Positions 22,186 through 34,450 of a stretch of 64,000 nucleotides of DNA are shown here, one piece after another. This DNA comes from Wolfiporia cocos (lineage: Eukaryota > Basidiomycota > Agaricomycetes > Polyporales > Phaeolaceae), in the NCBI GenBank assembly GCA_029448655.1, contig JACCLO010000005.1, positions 2,108,001 through 2,172,000 of the forward strand. Reading direction: 5' to 3'. The first letter of the stretch is position 1. Each line of letters begins with the position of its first letter. The notes beneath the pieces were generated by a model. The model searched no databases, was not told where the DNA came from, and saw only the letters and a program-made list of their open reading frames with translations. Position numbers and translations under genes: made by a program.

Positions 22186-24605
22186 TTAGGCTCCAATAAG
22201 ACCAAAGCCATACCGTTTGTGAGAGAATTCCCATTCCCGGTTGACAATCCGGAAGGCAATGTCCTCGTAGGGCGGGCCGGCAGTGAAGTGAAGTAATACT
22301 GTTTCATCATTACCAGGTTCTTTGACAATTTTGTATGTCGGTGCCTTCGACTTGTCAATGAGATCTGGGTAGAAGATGTTGAACTGGAAGACAAAAGTAA
22401 GAGACCGTTGGGAAGATGTTGCAAGTATACACACCTTATATCCCTGCACCACCTTCGGAGGTGGATTGTCGGTGCTAAAAACAATGAGTAAACATCTCAG
22501 AACAGCAGAGTCAATTCACATACTCATAATGCGTCTGGTTATACTTGTTCCATTCGTATCCAGTGTGCACACGGTTAAAGTAGCGCGGCTTCCGCGGGCG
22601 GTACTTGTCCTCCCAGTTATACGTCGTAGGATGGGCAATGTTCTCCTCGACGTTGAATAATTCTTCCTCTTCGTCCAGGTCGCGCTCGGCTTCCATCCGG
22701 TACAATGCTTCTGATGCCATGTCTGCATTGCTTTGAGTCTCCTCACTAGGTTGTTGTTCGACTGGAACCTGCGCGGTCTTCGGCACGAAGCGAGACGCGG
22801 CAACCGAGCGACGTTGTTCCATCTGTAGAAACGCGTTGTCACGATGAGCGACTTGTAGGTGAGCCATACACTTGAAACTACACACCAGAGCCCGCAAATC
22901 TTCCTTAGCGGTGACAATGTCAATCTGACGTTCCTCGTAGGACAGCTTGCGGATGTCCAGCAGCTCAGGGCTCATTGAGCGGTCATATAGCTCCATCCCC
23001 TCTGCCGCATCCGCCTCCTGCTGTGCGGCATTGGTGACAGGGACAACATTGCGAGCGTCGCCTCTTGAAGCAGACTTGGCGACGCCTGCTAACAACTCTT
23101 CTTGCGCCTGCAACGCTTCGTCTCGTTGACGCTTGCGCAGTTGTTCCAGGCGGTTGCGCACCACAACTTCGTGCAGCGCCTTCAGCTTTGCCTGTCACAT
23201 AGTCGGTACCATCCCTGAAAATCAAATGAGAATATCGACTAACCTTAGCTTTCCATACTAGGAGTTTCTTAAGTAAACCTTCCCAGTAATCAGTGTCGAT
23301 GGGCTCGCCACTTGTCAGTTTAGCTTGCACGGACTTTTGTAGGGCAACTAAATGTTCGTATGACTTGCCCTGAAGCAATGCCGTGATATCTGCCTCGACG
23401 GCGGCGGCAGCTTCGAATCCCATTCGCTTGTTGGCTTTGATGCGGTCTAGCTGGTCCTTGCAGACGACCATCATGTTCTGCAGCAGATATTAGCATTGCC
23501 TTAACGGTGATGTAGACCAAAACACGCACCGTCCAGAACTCGATGTTAACTTCGGATTGTTCGAGTGTGAGATATTTCTCGATGTCGTCATGCAGCTCCT
23601 CCACTTGCTCAGGCGTCAGGCTCTGAGCGTACGATTCAATAACAGGGACATTTGAGAACTCAAGATTACTCACATCGAAGATGTTGTATGGCTCATCCAA
23701 GTCAATTTCCAGCCCGTCATCCTCCGCATCGTCGGTATCCTCATCAGGAGGGTTGACATATCGCAGATTGAGCGCGAGGAAGTCTATAGCCTTTGCTCTC
23801 TTCTCTTTGATGCGGATCGTCGCCCGCGTGCGCTCTTGCTCGAGCTGGAAATCCTCCTCCTTCAACAACCAGTCCGCCATCTGCGCCGACTCCGCCAACC
23901 TCTGCATCCTAATCTCCTCTTCCTCTCTTAGCCTTTGCTCCTCCTCTCGCTCAGCTCGCCGCTTGTTCAACCTCTCAAGCTCCTCCTTAGCCTCCTGCCG
24001 CCGGATTGCATCTCTCCGCTGTGCCTCCTCGAGTGACAGGCCCTGCTTCCGCTCCTTCTCATTCTTCTTGTGCCATCGGAACTGCTGGCCAAGATTGACG
24101 TCGTGGAAGGGGTTGTCGGTGGCGCTATAGACACTCAGCTCGGCCACTTGGCGGGCCTCCTCTTCTTCCCTCGCGCGCCGCTTTTCTGCCTTGCGCGCCT
24201 TTTTATCCGCCGACTTGTCGCGTTTGCGCCTGCAAGCGGTAGCAATGAGCTGATGATCAGATGCGAGGAGCATATATTTTACCTTTTCTTCTCCCTTTCC
24301 TCACTGCGACTGCGGTCCTTTTTGCGCTTCGAACGATCTTCGTCGCTGTTGCGACTACGATCCCGCCCGCGCCGTGGACGATCGTCATTGCTGTCCCGGC
24401 TGCGACTCCTCGTCCTGCGCGACCGGTATCTATCCTCGTCTTCCGAGTCATGCCTCGAGTATTTCCTATCGCGCCGCTCCTGGGACCTGTCTCCGTCTCT
24501 TGCGCGCTCGCGAGACCGGTCTCTGTCGCGCGCGCGCTCGTGGTCCCTGTCCCATTGTCTGTCGCGCGGACGAGGAGATACTGAGCGCGAATCGTGTCTT
24601 GCCAT
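22186..24605 (-). CDS. CACTIN: Cactin, spliceosome-associated protein
   Basis: The protein from ATG 24605 begins MARHDSRSVSPRPRDRQ and continues with an Arg/Ser/Asp-rich RS-like region of about 100 residues. A long charged helical stretch follows (KKARKAEKRRAREEEEARQV), with NPFHDVNLGQQFRWHKKNEK and LDEPYNIFD, both typical of the cactin middle domain. The C-terminal cactin domain is complete: YNWEDKYRPRKPRYFNRVHT, GYEWNKYNQTHY, and the end NREWEFSHKRYGFGLIGA before TAA 22186-22188. Cactin is a nuclear pre-mRNA splicing factor (fission yeast Cay1) needed for efficient splicing and telomere-length control. Such a factor is expected in a genome this intron-rich. Several introns split the gene. 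The start was preferred over an upstream non-ATG extension. The gene is divergent from ClpX with a 272-bp shared promoter. Confidence 0.93.
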
Positions 24606-24877
24606 GTCAAAACGAGAGGAAGGTGTGCAAGCGTGTCCACTCACACTCGCGGTCGAGGAAGGTGGAGATGTGCAAGCGGGCGATCGAGTCTTCGCTCATC
24701 ATGCATCAAGGCTGTACATGATGGGCGCCTGACCACTCAGCTGCATCCAAGTCGGTGCTCATTCACTCGGTGGCCGTTCGGTGTGTTTCGACGGTAGTAA
24801 CGTGGCCGTTTGCCACCGGACCTTCTTCATTCTCATCTTGGATTGTATTCTACGTTGTACCAATACTACTCTGCCCC
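24606..24877. promoter_or_regulatory. Bidirectional promoter of cactin and ClpX genes
   Basis: Only 272 bp separates the two divergent ATG codons, so both genes must share this promoter. No repeated motif was picked out. Confidence 0.5.
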
Positions 24878-27390
24878 ATGGCACTTGCAACGTCTCGGTG
24901 CTCCCGGAGCCTGCGCCCGCTGTTCACTCGGACTTTGCGTACTCAGCCGCGCTTCGATTATATCCCGCCGCATGACGACTCGGACATGGGCCCGTTATAT
25001 CACAGGCCAGCGGGGCTGGCGACTCCCAGACAGGTACATCATCTATGTCATGATAGCTGAGCTGGTTCATCAATGACACATCTCCGGCTTGCAGTTAGTA
25101 CAATATCTGGACCAATTCGTCATTGGGCAGGAGAACGCGAAGAAGGTACTATCTGTTGCGTACGTAGTTCCTCGGTGATGATCGGCTGTATTCACACAAC
25201 GCTCGAAGTGTGTTCAACCACTACAACCGGGTGCATGCGAACCTCTCGTCCATCGCCAGCCAGGACGATGGCATGGACTGGGCGGATCACAGCACTGAAG
25301 AACGTAAGCGTCTACGCATATAACTCGCTGCGCGCGCAACGACTTGTTCCTCCAGCTCATGTGCGGGTTACGCCAGCCCATCTGCACCCCCATCCTGACC
25401 GCATACCGTTCCATGCGATGAATTTACACGCCCGTCACCAAATGCCGCTGTTCGAGAAGAGCAACGTCTTGGTGATGTGTGTTTCAAGGTTGCTGAAAGC
25501 GTGATGTGCTTCTGAGCAATCTACTCGTCAGTGGACCGACTGGTTCTGGTGCGCATCTGAGTTAGGCTTCGAGAAGTGATGTACAAGACCGATCTTTAGG
25601 CAAGACCTTGCTGGCTAGAACGCTAGCAAAGGTACTTGATGTGCCCTTCTCGGTCAGCGATGCTACCTCTTTCACTCAGGTATGGGCTATTCATAGGAGG
25701 GAATTAGCTGCTGTATGATGATCGACTTCTATCATAGGCGGGCTGTCAGTAGCTTCTCAATCAGATATTCTATGAAACCATTGATCCAAAATTCCGTCCA
25801 GACGTTGGGGATGATGTTGACGTGTGCATTCAACGATTGGTTAGTCTGTCAGATCAAGGAAGCTCGAGATATTGACCATCCTGCACGTATGACCAGCTTC
25901 AAGCTGCTAATTGGGACCCATATCGTGCGAGGTGAGAATGGTTCAGATCCACCGATAATCTCTACAGCTAGATACGGCCTTGGACAGTATGGGCATCATC
26001 TATATCGACGAAATCGACAAGATCGCCAGGAAGAACGGAAGCGGGGGCATTGAAGGAACCCGGGACGTAGGCGGCGAAGGCGTGCAGCAAGCGCTACTCC
26101 GCATGATGGAGGGAGCAACAGTTACTGTGCAGGCGAAGGGCGCACCCATGGCTGCTCCAATAACAACTAGCGAGGGCCGCACTCGAACGGGTCAACGCAC
26201 GCTGAATGTGGGCGGCCGTGAGTCATACATTCTTAGTGTCTGCTCCGGTGAGAAAGTGACAGAGGATCAGCCAGGGCTGAAGCATATTCCATTGACACAT
26301 CTAACGTATTATTTATTCTGAGCGGTGCATTCGTAGGATTGGAGACAATCATTAAACGGCGTGTGGTCAAAGGAGTAAGAAAATGGAACAGCTGTAGAAC
26401 TTGCGCTTACGGATCATTTCTTAGTCGATAGGTTTCACCGCTGATCTTGCCTCATCGGACGACAGTCATGACAATGGTTTACCGTTCTTCACGCCTAACA
26501 AGCGATCACAGAGCAGCGTGCTCGACCACGTTGAGCCTGGCGGTAGATCAGCAATCTAACTCACAGTGAAATGATTGACTAACCCACACAACCCGATAGA
26601 TTTAGTCAAATACGGGTATGTAAAATCTATTATGCATTAGTACGATATCTCACATTAATGTATAGCTTCATCCCGGAGTTTATCTCTCGGACTCCATCCA
26701 TCACCACACTCTTGCCACTGACTCCAAAGGATCTGCGTCGGGTCCTGACGGAAGTCAAAGGCTCTCTCGTCTCGCAATATACTGCGCTATTTGGGTATTC
26801 TGGCATAGAGATCAGGTTCACAAGCGCTGCGCTAGACGAGATATGCCGAAAGGCATATGAGAGAGGTGGTGGCGCCCGCGGCTTGCGGGGAATTATGGTG
26901 AGTCTCAGTGAATGCTGGGTCCCGCATGACCCTGAAGTTGACACCTCCCAGGAATCACTTTTATTGGAACCCATGTATGAAACTCCGTGAGCACTAATGT
27001 TTCTTCGTTGCTACCCTCAAATGTTACCCTCAAATGTTAACACTCTGTCATTAGTGGATCAGTACGAAGCATTTTCTTGATTATGTCGATTGCTACTGAT
27101 TCCCGATCTCATGACAGACGATCCGTCACGTTCTCATATCGGAAGCTGTGGCGAGAGGAGAGCAGCCTCCGCGATACTGGGCGAAGGGCGAGGCGTCCGC
27201 ATTCTGGGAGGCGTGGGCGGAAGAGGAGGAGAGATACCCGGACAATACTGATGTTCCCGATGGTGTGTAGTATAGTGGTAGGGTGTCTCATCTATCAAGG
27301 AATGGGTTCAACAACGTGCTGGAGTCCGTAGACAACAATGCCCTGCATTATGGACAACCTGAGGATGAGCGGTCTCTGCGATACATGTAA
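24878..27390 (+). CDS. MCX1: Mitochondrial ClpX-type AAA+ unfoldase
   Basis: ATG 24878 begins [20 protein letters not shown], a basic mitochondrial presequence. After it come [20 protein letters not shown], Walker [21 protein letters not shown], the pore-loop block [16 protein letters not shown], Walker [68 protein letters not shown] and [14 protein letters not shown]. The coding region ends DERSLRYM before TAA 27388-27390. It is broken by many 50-60 nt introns and includes micro-exons of 17 nt (25532-25548), 7 nt (25738-25744) and 16 nt (26600-26615). No N-terminal zinc finger is visible, as in yeast Mcx1. The protein should unfold substrates in the mitochondrial matrix, alone or with ClpP. 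The gene looks intact once the micro-exons are used. Confidence 0.92.
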
Positions 27391-27633
27391 AATCAATCCG
27401 TCCTCCGCTACCTCTTACTACGAATACAGTGCATACTGTCTGTGCAGACCAGACCAGTTTGGGGTGCGCAAACAGTGATTCTACCGTGTACACAAAGGAT
27501 GATATTCGAAATACCTGCGTTCTGGAAGATCTTACAAGGGGCAATTACAGTGAATTGCAATAGCGTTCACGAAGCAGGATACACTTGCGGTATACGTGGT
27601 CGATGGGACGAAGTATTGCGACAGTTAATGATA

Positions 27634-28527
27634 TCACTCTTCTTTCTTCTCTTCCTCTTTAACCTCCTCTATAACCTCCTCCTGAGCTCCCTCCTTAACT
27701 TCTTCTTTAGTCTCCGAAGACTCCTCCTTACCATCTGTCACGGGATCCTCAGCCTGCTCTGCAGGCGCAGAGGCCAGGCTTGCGTTCGCCTTCTGTGCCT
27801 TCTCGAATTCCTCCTTGAACTGGGTGGCGTCTGTGTAATCATAGTAGAATGAGTGACGTTATGAAGTCAATCATGCCTAACTCACTCTCGGCATTCGCGA
27901 AACGGATCGCGAGTGTCTCGGACGTCGGGGGAGACTCAGAGTAGTCCGCGGCCACCTTCCAAACCCAACTCCTGTCAGATCCAATGTTGGGCTGCAGCTT
28001 CATATCGGCAGTGACTGGGGACGCGATCAGCCAGGATGACGCGCATACAACCGAGACGGTGCCACTCACTTGCGTGGTTGGCGCAGACTTTGTGTGTCTT
28101 ATCGCGCCTCATCACCAACCGCACCTTCTTCGTGTCCTTGTGCTGAAGCAGGCGGACGTCACCCGTGCCACGTTCCTTCCACTCCGAGGAGTCTGCCGCG
28201 AACCGGAAGAGCTTAGCACGCCTGTAGACACATTCGCGATGTATGGGTTATTTTCGTGGTAGGAGAGGTTGTGGCCGCGACGTACATTTTGAAGAGCACA
28301 TCCTCATTCTCCTCGTTCGTCTTCGTCTCTACGACCTCCGTGAGCTTGATGACGGGCTCAAAGTGGGGGTCGTGCTCCTCTTCCTGCGAATGTCTAAGTC
28401 ATGCGACGCCCTCTTGCCGAGGACGAAGAGGCGCGAGCGAGATCGCTGAATCGATCCACGCGTCCTCTGTCCTCGCAGCGACGAAACCACTCACCCGGGG
28501 GGCGAGCGCATCAGAAGCATCGGCCAT
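27634..28527 (-). CDS. YRB1: Ran-binding protein 1 (RanGAP co-activator)
   Basis: The start at ATG 28527 gives [11 protein letters not shown]. The Ran-binding domain follows: [73 protein letters not shown], then [15 protein letters not shown] and [12 protein letters not shown]. The C-terminus (about 50 residues) is almost entirely Glu and Lys and ends at TGA 27634-27636. RanBP1 binds RanGTP and stimulates RanGAP, releasing export complexes in the cytoplasm. A karyopherin (Kap120-like) is encoded at 46108-50325, but the two are not adjacent. At least four introns are present. It is divergent from the Emp24 gene. Confidence 0.92.
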
Positions 28528-28714
28528 CGTGGACTAGGAGTAGGTAGTCGTGGAAAAACAAAGAGGGAAAGGCGTTGAGTGCGGAAACCGGCGCGTGTTA
28601 ATTCTGAAGCAGCGGGCTAAAGTGAGAGACCCCGTGCACCGCCATGAACGGTCGAGGTGCCACGACGCGATCGAGCACGGCTCTCCAGTGTGTTCTCTTG
28701 TACCACCGACCGCC
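28528..28714. promoter_or_regulatory. Bidirectional promoter of RanBP1 and Emp24 genes
   Basis: The divergent start codons are 187 bp apart. The spacer must serve both genes; no specific site was identified. Confidence 0.5.
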
Positions 28715-29577
28715 ATGTCGCGACATTATACTCCATCCCTCTTCGTGCTATGTTTGTCTCTGCTAGCTGTCATTCCGACTTTAGTGTTGGCGCACATGAT
28801 TGAGGTGCCGGCAGGCAACAAGGAGTGCTTCTTCGAGGACCTGCACGTTAATGACAAGGTGCGCGCAATGTCTACTGCACTCAGCAGACGTGTTAAATCG
28901 CCCCAGATGACAGTAACATACCAAGTCGGAGGCGGCGGACACCTCGACATTGACTTCTGGGTTTGTCAAGTTATGGTCCAGTATCAAGTGCTTCGTTGAC
29001 ATGCCCCGCGTAGTTACAAGATCCCGATCACAATGCGCTTGCGAATCACCAAAAGCAGAGCACCGGGACCGTCTCAATAACGGCGAAGAAGGATGGGAGA
29101 TATGAATACTGCTTTTCAAACTTAATGAGCACCGTGGTCGACAAGCTGCTGAGGTGCGTGCGCTTCGCGGCTATTCGGCGGCTCGTTTCATCAGGCCACG
29201 TTTAGTTTCAACGTGCACGGTGTCATCTACGTAGACGACGACGGTATGTACACTGTTTTTGATCTTCAATATAGATGACAGTAGCGGCAGACACCGTTGC
29301 ACCCATCGAGCGTGAGATTCGGAACCTCGCCAATGGTCTCACAGCTGTGAAGGACGAGCAAGAATACATTGTACTACGTGAGCGGAGACATCGAGACACA
29401 GCAGAGTCCACCAACTCGCGAGTGAAGTGGTGGTCAATTTTCCAAGCGGCGGTGCTGTTCTCCGTCGTCGCATGGCAGGTGTACTATCTCAAGGTTCGTG
29501 CCTTTGGTCTGTATCCTCCATGTAATTGCTACTGACCTTGATTAAAGTCATTCTTCGAAGTAAAACGCGCCTTTTGA
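28715..29577 (+). CDS. EMP24: p24-family cargo receptor, Emp24/TMED2 type
   Basis: The start ATG 28715 opens a signal peptide (MSRHYTPSLFVLCLSLLAVI). The GOLD domain follows with ECFFEDLHVNDK, MTVTYQVGGGGHLDIDFW and KKDGRYEYCFSNLMSTVVDK, showing the two conserved cysteines. A coiled-coil segment (IEREIRNLANGLTAVKDEQE, YIVLRERRHRDTAESTNSRV) leads to one membrane span (IFQAAVLFSVVAWQVYYLK) and the short cytosolic tail SFFEVKRAF. The tail keeps the double-Phe COPII signal and ends at TGA 29575-29577. The closely similar FFEVKRVV tail of Emp24 and TMED2 favours this subfamily over Erv25. The protein cycles between ER and Golgi in COPII and COPI vesicles. Four or five short introns are present. 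Confidence 0.93.
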
Positions 29578-29724
29578 TTCGTGGTAATATATGCAGTAGA
29601 CATCATGGCACAAATCTGCTTGGTTTTCGTAGCGGTGCACTAGGCCCGATGTATGGTTAATCCGCTTCTCGGTGAGTTGTGGGTATAGCATGACTGAGGT
29701 CAGATTCTCTGGTTGCGAGTAACA

Positions 29725-30946
29725 TTACTTCCCTTCCTCAACAATCTCCCAGCCAATCTCCTTGCCCGCCCAGAATGGCACAACACTCTGCTCGCCCTCG
29801 ACCCACTGTTCTTTCACCAGTTTCCCCTTGACTCTCCTCAACAACACTTGACTCTCACCCTCTGCAGCCGGGACGCGATAAAAGTTACGTCCATAAGTGC
29901 TCACGAAACCCTCCAAGCGGCCGAGGGCGTCAAATGAATCCAGCAAGTGCGCAACGAGTGGCAAGAGAATGGGTGAGGTGTACACTCCAGCGGCACAAGC
30001 GTGCGTGGGCGTTGCGGTGGATTTCGTGTTCGGCGGGTGCGGTGCCGAGTCGGATCCCAGGAAAAATCGGGGATGGCCTGCTCGTAGGCGAGATCGCTGT
30101 GGCACGATTCCGGCAACCATCAGATCGCGTTGGTCACGCACCTTCCTTAATCACGTCCCGAAGAGCCTGTCGGTCATCGGGGTATTTTGCCACAGGCTTG
30201 CAGAAGTTCCACGCCTGCCCCGCCCAGTCGTCCACGGTCAACGCAAGGTGGTGCGCAGTGATCGTGCACGCGACGGTGTCGCCGAGGCTCTTGACGCAGT
30301 CAACCGCGCCGCGCGTCGTCGCGTGCTCGAGGACGATGCGTAGACGCGGGAAGCGCGCGTGCAACTTGCGAAGGTGGGGCAAGAATGCGTGCTCTGCGTT
30401 GAGCACGCAGGTGTTCGTGGCGGCGTCGGATGGGACCTCGCCGTGTAGGTTGAGCACCATATCCTCTTGCTCCATCGCCTCGAAGACGGGGTAATACGCT
30501 TCATATGACTCGATCCCCCCGTCGGAATTAGTCGTCACGCCGCGCGGGTATGACTTGACACCTGCGCAGGTCAGGCAGGCTCTACCGCGCGGGGATGTGG
30601 AAAGAGCACGCACCAACTACGCCGGCGCGCTTTGCTTTGCGTATCTCATCTGGGGTAAGCTCTGGAGATAGATAGAGCGTCATAAGATATTCAACTGTCG
30701 GGTCGATAGCCTGAAGCTGCGATTTGTACAGCAACGCCTCGTCCGTGTTCGTGATCGGTGGCTTCAGGTTGGGCTATCTCAATCATTTTAGACGGTGACT
30801 TGGATTAAAGATCTATATTGTACCATGACATATGCCAATCTGAATCCTCCTTCCCTAACATGTTTTGTAACGAGCTCTGCGAAATCTCCTTGGCGAAGAT
30901 GGACGTGGAAGTCGGCGGGGGAGGTGAGCGCGACAATGTCGGACAT
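29725..30946 (-). CDS. URA4: Dihydroorotase, class II (pyrimidine synthesis)
   Basis: ATG 30946 gives MSDIVALTSPADFHVHLRQG, containing the H-x-H zinc ligands near the N-terminus. Further blocks are ELVTKHVREGGFRLAYVM, VKSYPRGVTTNSDGGIES (with the lysine expected to be carboxylated), EDMVLNLHGEVPS, RLRIVLEHATTRGAVDCVKS, ACTITAHHLALTVDDW and HPRFFLGSDSAPHPP with the catalytic Asp. The coding region ends at TAA 29725-29727. The enzyme closes carbamoyl-aspartate to dihydroorotate, step three of UMP synthesis, in the cytosol. As in other fungi it is a separate monofunctional enzyme, not part of a CAD fusion. It is divergent from the kinesin gene with a 199-bp shared promoter and convergent with Emp24. 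Confidence 0.94.
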
Positions 30947-31145
30947 CGTGGAAGCGATAGGGAACGGTCACGTGTCACGACGCGTGCGCCGGGTTTGGTT
31001 GTCGGTGTTTGCGCTGCCAGTTCACCTCCAGTTCGATTCCTGACAGCAGCCTACACTAGGTTTCGCTCCAGGCCGGCACTCTCAACGCCTGCACGACGCC
31101 CGGAACGCGATATAACACGCGTAGGAAGAGTCAGAAACGCACAGC
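30947..31145. promoter_or_regulatory. Bidirectional promoter of URA4 and kinesin-8 with two ACGCGT boxes
   Basis: The 199-bp spacer contains ACGCGT at 30980-30985 and 31117-31122, the second only 24 bp from the kinesin ATG. ACGCGT is the MluI cell-cycle box bound by MBF in other fungi. Kinesin-8 is a mitotic protein, so cell-cycle control is plausible. Confidence 0.45.
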
Positions 31146-34100
31146 ATGGTCGCCGCTGGCTCTATCGCGGTCGCAGGTCAGTGTCTTCCCTGAAGCGAGT
31201 AGCAGCGTGGTTCACGCAGCGAGTGCAGTCCGCGTCCGCCCGCCGACGACATGGGAGGCTTCCAGATTGCCGCAAAGGACGTACGACACCTGCATTCGCA
31301 CAGACGGCGCCCTGTCCACCCCTGCCCGCACGGCTACCACACACGCGCCCCTTCGCGACGTCATCCAGATTGTCGATGACCGCGTTCTGACATTCGATCC
31401 GGAGGAGAAGGACCCCTCGAGGTCGTTTGTTGAACGCGGCTTTATGCCTCCGGGAACGAAGCGATATAAAGACAGGCGGTTCATATTCGACCGGGTATTC
31501 GACCACGAAACGCGGCAGCAGGACGTGTACGAGAACACCGCTAAGCCACTTCTGACGAATTTACTAGACGGCTATAATGCGACCATATTTGCCTATGGTG
31601 TGAGCCTCTCTGTCTACTGAGCCTACTGGCGTCTCCTCACAGCGACTGCAGGCGACTGGGTGCGGGAAAACACACACCATTAGCGGCACAGATACCGACC
31701 CAGGTCTCATCTACCTTACGATGGCTGACCTGTTCCAACGAATTGAGGACAGACGGGATGACCAGATCGTTGATGTGGTAGTGACGTTCCTCGAAATCTA
31801 TAATGAGGAAATCCGCGATCTGCTCGCTGAGCCAGGGATCCCCACGCCCCGAGGCGGCCTCCAGATCCGTGAAGACAAGACCGTCAAAGTGGTCGGGCTG
31901 ACCGAACTTCGTCCAGCGAGTGCCGATGAGGTGAAGCAAATAGTGCTGCTAGGAAACTCGCGCAGGACACAGTCGCCCACGCACGCGAACGAGACATCCT
32001 CGCGTTCGCATGCAGTGCTCCAAGTTCACGTCACGCAAGCACCACGTACAGCCAACGTCACCGAAGAACGCACAATGGGCACGCTATCCATTATCGACCT
32101 CGCAGGTAGCGAGCGCGCGGCGGCGACAACGAACATGGGCCAGCGCATGGTTGAGGGCGCGAACATCAACAAGTCCCTGCTCGCGCTTGGGAACTGCATT
32201 AATGCGCTTTGCGAGAGCGGCGGTGCGATCCGGCATGTGCCGTACCGCAACAGCAAGCTCACGCGGCTGCTCAAATTCTCGCTCGGGGGCAACTGCAAGA
32301 CGGTCATGATTGTCTGTATCGCGCCGACATCGCTGCACTTCGACGACACGCAAAACACGCTCGTCTACGCGGAGCGCGCGACGCGCATCAAGACTAAGGT
32401 CGTCACGCGCAACGTCGTTAACGTAGATCGCCATGTCGGCCAGTATGTCGAGGCAATCAACCGCCTGAACCTCGAGGTCGCCGAGCTGAAGCAGAAACTG
32501 GCGGGCAAGCGCGACCAGGAGGTGGAGAGAGAACGCCGCAAGAGGCAGGAGGCCGCCACGGAGGTCGCCAGAGCAAAGAGCGACATACAGCTCAAGGCCG
32601 TCCAGATGCAGCCGTCCATCGTCGACGGTGCAACCTGCGCAGGCAAGATTGCAGTCGCCGAGGCGAAATTAAAGGTGATCCGTGCGCGCCTCGCCGAGCT
32701 CGACGTCCGAGCGTCGTCTTCGTCGCTGTCCTCCGACCTCGAGACGGAACGACAGCTCCTGAAGGCGCTTGCGCAGCCGGAGGAGGACGTCGTCAAAGCC
32801 CTGTCGCCGCTAAACGTGCGTGTGCAGCGCGGAGGGAACTCGGACGCGATGTTCGACGCGACGCTGCGCGCAATGAGCGAGCGGCGTTCGGACAAGCTGG
32901 ATGAGTATGCGGTGGACAATGTTAAGAATGACGCGCGGATGCGCAAGGCGGAGATGGAGAGAGCCAAGGCGGAGGCAGGACGCGACGTGCTGAAGGAGGC
33001 GATCGTGGGCCAGGCGGAGGCGATGGTCAACTTGGTTGGCTTGGTAAGCCGGTGCACGGTCATGTTGGGCGACGCGAGCCGTATCCTGGGAACGTCTGCT
33101 ACGGAGGGAGGCGATGGAATGGAGGCGACTGTTAGGGCGCTTGCTGCATCCTTTGGAAAGGTGGCAGAGAACAACGACAATGAATTCAAAGCGCTGCTCG
33201 GCCACTCGGTGGCTGCTTACGCGATCTCGAAAGCCCCTCCATCTCTGGACATGTTCAAGATGTACTCAACATCCGGTGCACAGGGCCGCGTTGTCTCGGG
33301 GCCGCCTGCGCTCCAACAGGCGAAAGCGAGAGTTTCGAGGCGCAGCTCGTCCTTTGGAGCTTCGACTTCCAGCTCCCCGCTGAAGAAGGCGAGGAGCCCG
33401 CGCAAGTCGCTGCGCTCAAGCATAGCCTCAGCGACTCTACCCTACCGGCGCGTCTCCGATTCCAAAGCCAAGAAGAAAGGCGTTCAGTGGAAGGACGAGG
33501 CGGGGCAAGGCGACCTTGATGATGGCGGCTTGGGACCAAGTACCTCCGTGTCAGCCCCAGACTTCAGCACCAGCGTGGCGGGCCCGTCTTCTTCGGCATC
33601 TGCGCTGGACTCTGCTGGCTCCTTGCACGCGCGCAACCCCTCGGTCAGCGCATCGGAGAGCGAATGGGAAGATGAGAAGACTGTTGGGGAGAGCCTGAAT
33701 GCCAGCTTTGCGCAGAAGTTGGCGCGTGAAATATCCTTGTCGGCGTCGACGTCCTCCGCTGGGAACGCAATTCGCAAGCGGCCGCGGGCAAGTCGCCTTG
33801 ACCCTGGCTTCCTCAAATCCAAGTCGAGAAGCTCGACTCTCGGTAGCCTGAGCGGTTTGGGCAGTTTGGCGGAAGACGACGAAGAAACATCATCAATGCC
33901 GGGAACACCCACCAAGCGCGGCTCGCCTCTGTCAGAACGCAACCTCAACCGCACAACGTCGCCCGAGGGATCCAGCAGCAGCTCTGGCACCATCCCTCCC
34001 CTGCACCTTCCGAAAGGCTACGACCGGCCGCACGGTAGCCCCGCAAAACGTGCTCCATCCGTGCCTAGTGTATCCGGCCTAAGCAATCTCAGCGATGCGA

Positions 34101-34450
34101 GCAGCACGAGCAAGGGGGTGAGGCGGCGGTCAAACATTGGCCCCGTGCGCAGCGACCGCCCGCGGCGGCGGTCGAGCATGATCCCAAAGCTCTCCCCACC
34201 GCCCGAACAGGCGAAGCGCGACTCGGGCGACGTGTCGATTCTGGGGCTCGGCAAGAGCACAGGAGGTCCGCGCAGGGTGCAGATTGGCGAGCGGTCGCCT
34301 GCGAAGCGGCCAAAGAGGATGTCCCTGCTCGCGGTGCCAACGAAGCTGACCGCCTCTGCACGTCTGAAGCTTCCCGACGCAAACACAAGCAGCTCAGAGA
34401 TCAGCGCGAGCTCGAGTTTCAGGTCGGGTGGGCGGCCGTCGTGGAAATGA
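31146..34450 (+). CDS. KIP3: Kinesin-8 motor protein, Kip3-like
   Basis: ATG 31146 starts MVAAGSIAVA; an intron with a CAG acceptor at 31239 restores AVRVRPPTTWEASRLP. The motor domain continues with YKDRRFIFDRVFDHETRQQD, NLLDGYNATIFAYG, the P-loop ATGCGKTHTISGTDTDPGLI, switch I NETSSRSHAVLQVHV, switch II LSIIDLAGSERA and HVPYRNSKLTRLLKFSLGGN. The G-A-T-G-C-G-K-T-H-T P-loop, in place of the more common GQTGSGKT, is typical of kinesin-8. A neck and coiled coil follow (EAINRLNLEVAELKQKLAG). The last 400 residues are Ser/Pro/Arg-rich and disordered, with many basic clusters that could bind microtubules. Kinesin-8 motors walk to plus ends and limit microtubule length, acting in spindle and nuclear positioning. 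The main exon runs unbroken from about 31650 to the TGA at 34448-34450. Confidence 0.93.

Noticed and set aside
25430..25620. Apparent frame breaks in the ClpX gene suggesting a pseudogene
   Set aside because: All conserved motifs join in frame once short introns and micro-exons with proper GT...AG ends are used.
31025..31045. tRNA-like B-box sequence GTTCGATTCC near the kinesin promoter
   Set aside because: The T-arm stem does not pair and no D-arm/A-box sequence is found at the right distance.
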